Source: Pseudaquabacterium inlustre (GTDB lineage: Bacteria > Pseudomonadota > Gammaproteobacteria > Burkholderiales > Burkholderiaceae_C). Taken from it: DNA of 64,000 bases. Of this stretch, positions 63,787 to 64,000 are shown in pieces; within the stretch, counting starts at the first letter, position 1, and each line of letters starts with the position of its first letter. The stretch is taken from NCBI RefSeq assembly GCF_038066595.1, contig NZ_JBBUTH010000011.1:1-64000 (forward strand). Reading direction: 5' to 3'. The position numbers and the translations under genes were made by a program. The notes beneath the pieces are model-generated. The model did no database searches. It worked only from the letters and a program-made list of their open reading frames with translations, and was not told where the DNA came from.

Positions 63787-64000
63787 ACCGCGCTCGCCGC
63801 TGCGCAGCCTGGTGCTGGCGCTGTACCTCGTGTTCGCCGTGCTCCCCATCTACTGGATGGTGAACATGAGCTTCAAGACCAACGAGGAGATCCTGGCCAG
63901 CTTCTCGCTGTTTCCGCAGCACTTCACCTGGGCCAACTACCAGACCATCTTCACCGATGCCAGCTGGTACTCGGGCTACATCAACAGCCTGATCTACGTG
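63779..64000 (+). CDS. glpQ: Glycerol ABC transporter permease GlpQ (5' part)
   Basis: The first 74 codons are present and the gene runs off the window. It begins MSEPRSPLRSLVLALYLVFAVLPIYWMVNMSFKTNEEILASFSLFPQHFTW, the start of the second sugar-type ABC permease in GlpSTPQV systems. It overlaps the glpP stop by eight bases. The binding protein gene glpV is expected downstream. Confidence 0.88.

Overview
The window reads as chromosomal DNA of a very high-GC betaproteobacterium of the Burkholderiales (Rubrivivax/Leptothrix/Ideonella-like). Supporting signs are G/C-ending codons throughout, a PEP-CTERM protein, a GlpSTPQ-type glycerol ABC importer, an aldehyde:ferredoxin oxidoreductase (AOR) operon of the betaproteobacterial type, and a DUF2242 lipoprotein. 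No rRNA, tRNA or CRISPR array was seen. Genes are densely packed and the longest gap is about 260 bp (58877-59137), so no stretch over 300 bp lacks a gene. Many neighbours are coupled by ATGA or GTGA overlaps.

Layout. 1-119: probable right end of an insertion sequence. 210-3663 (-): copper-type operon (Cys/His-rich protein, TolC-type lipoprotein, Tat-exported multicopper oxidase). 3762-6018: phosphatase, MtfA peptidase, DUF2242 lipoprotein. 6046-8972 (-): paired M16 proteins, one with and one without the zinc motif. 9025-12189 (-): DUF2256, FeS photolyase and FAD-domain photolyase relative. 12349-15693 (+): VOC protein, WYL regulator, S9 peptidase. 15704-18961 (-): GNAT, TAXI protein, ModE-HTH/PBP regulator. 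19052-25730: EAL protein, MFS transporter, XdhC, orphan ABC ATPase, ClpP-like protein, Tag. 25771-28968 (-): PLD-helicase-DUF3427 protein, probably accessory. 28996-33537 (-): aor operon. 33776-35298 (-): tupBC tungstate transporter genes without tupA. 35478-39516: GST, RavA/ViaA-like pair, small membrane protein. 39644-42949 (-): hybrid kinase. 43171-51370 (-): long same-strand run of NudC, amidase, DUF4440, peptide ABC transporter genes without permeases, CYTH, membrane protein and IAN-like GTPase. 51433-55728 (-): winged-helix/NTPase regulator, TIR plus deoxyribosyltransferase-like protein, and an SDR-fold protein carrying halohydrin-dehalogenase motifs. 55886-56557: PEP-CTERM protein. 56604-64000: divergent glpRK and glpD-glpSTPQ.

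How the genes may work together. The aor and tup operons form a tungsten module: Fe-S subunit, W-enzyme, FAD subunit and a MoaD-like protein, plus tungstate import. Both operons carry the same palindrome upstream (TATGCA, six bases, TGCATA), so a common regulator is likely. A strong intrinsic terminator lies inside the aor operon between the W-enzyme and FAD-subunit genes. The glp block is a complete glycerol route (uptake, kinase, dehydrogenase, repressor) with a repeated 12-bp element in the divergent promoter. Its two ATPases have complementary defects, predicting one active ATP site.

The most noteworthy items are the aor/tup shared operator and internal terminator, the halohydrin-dehalogenase-like enzyme beside a TIR protein, the asymmetric GlpS/GlpT pair, and three defence-like genes (PLD-helicase, TIR/NDT-like protein, IAN-like GTPase).
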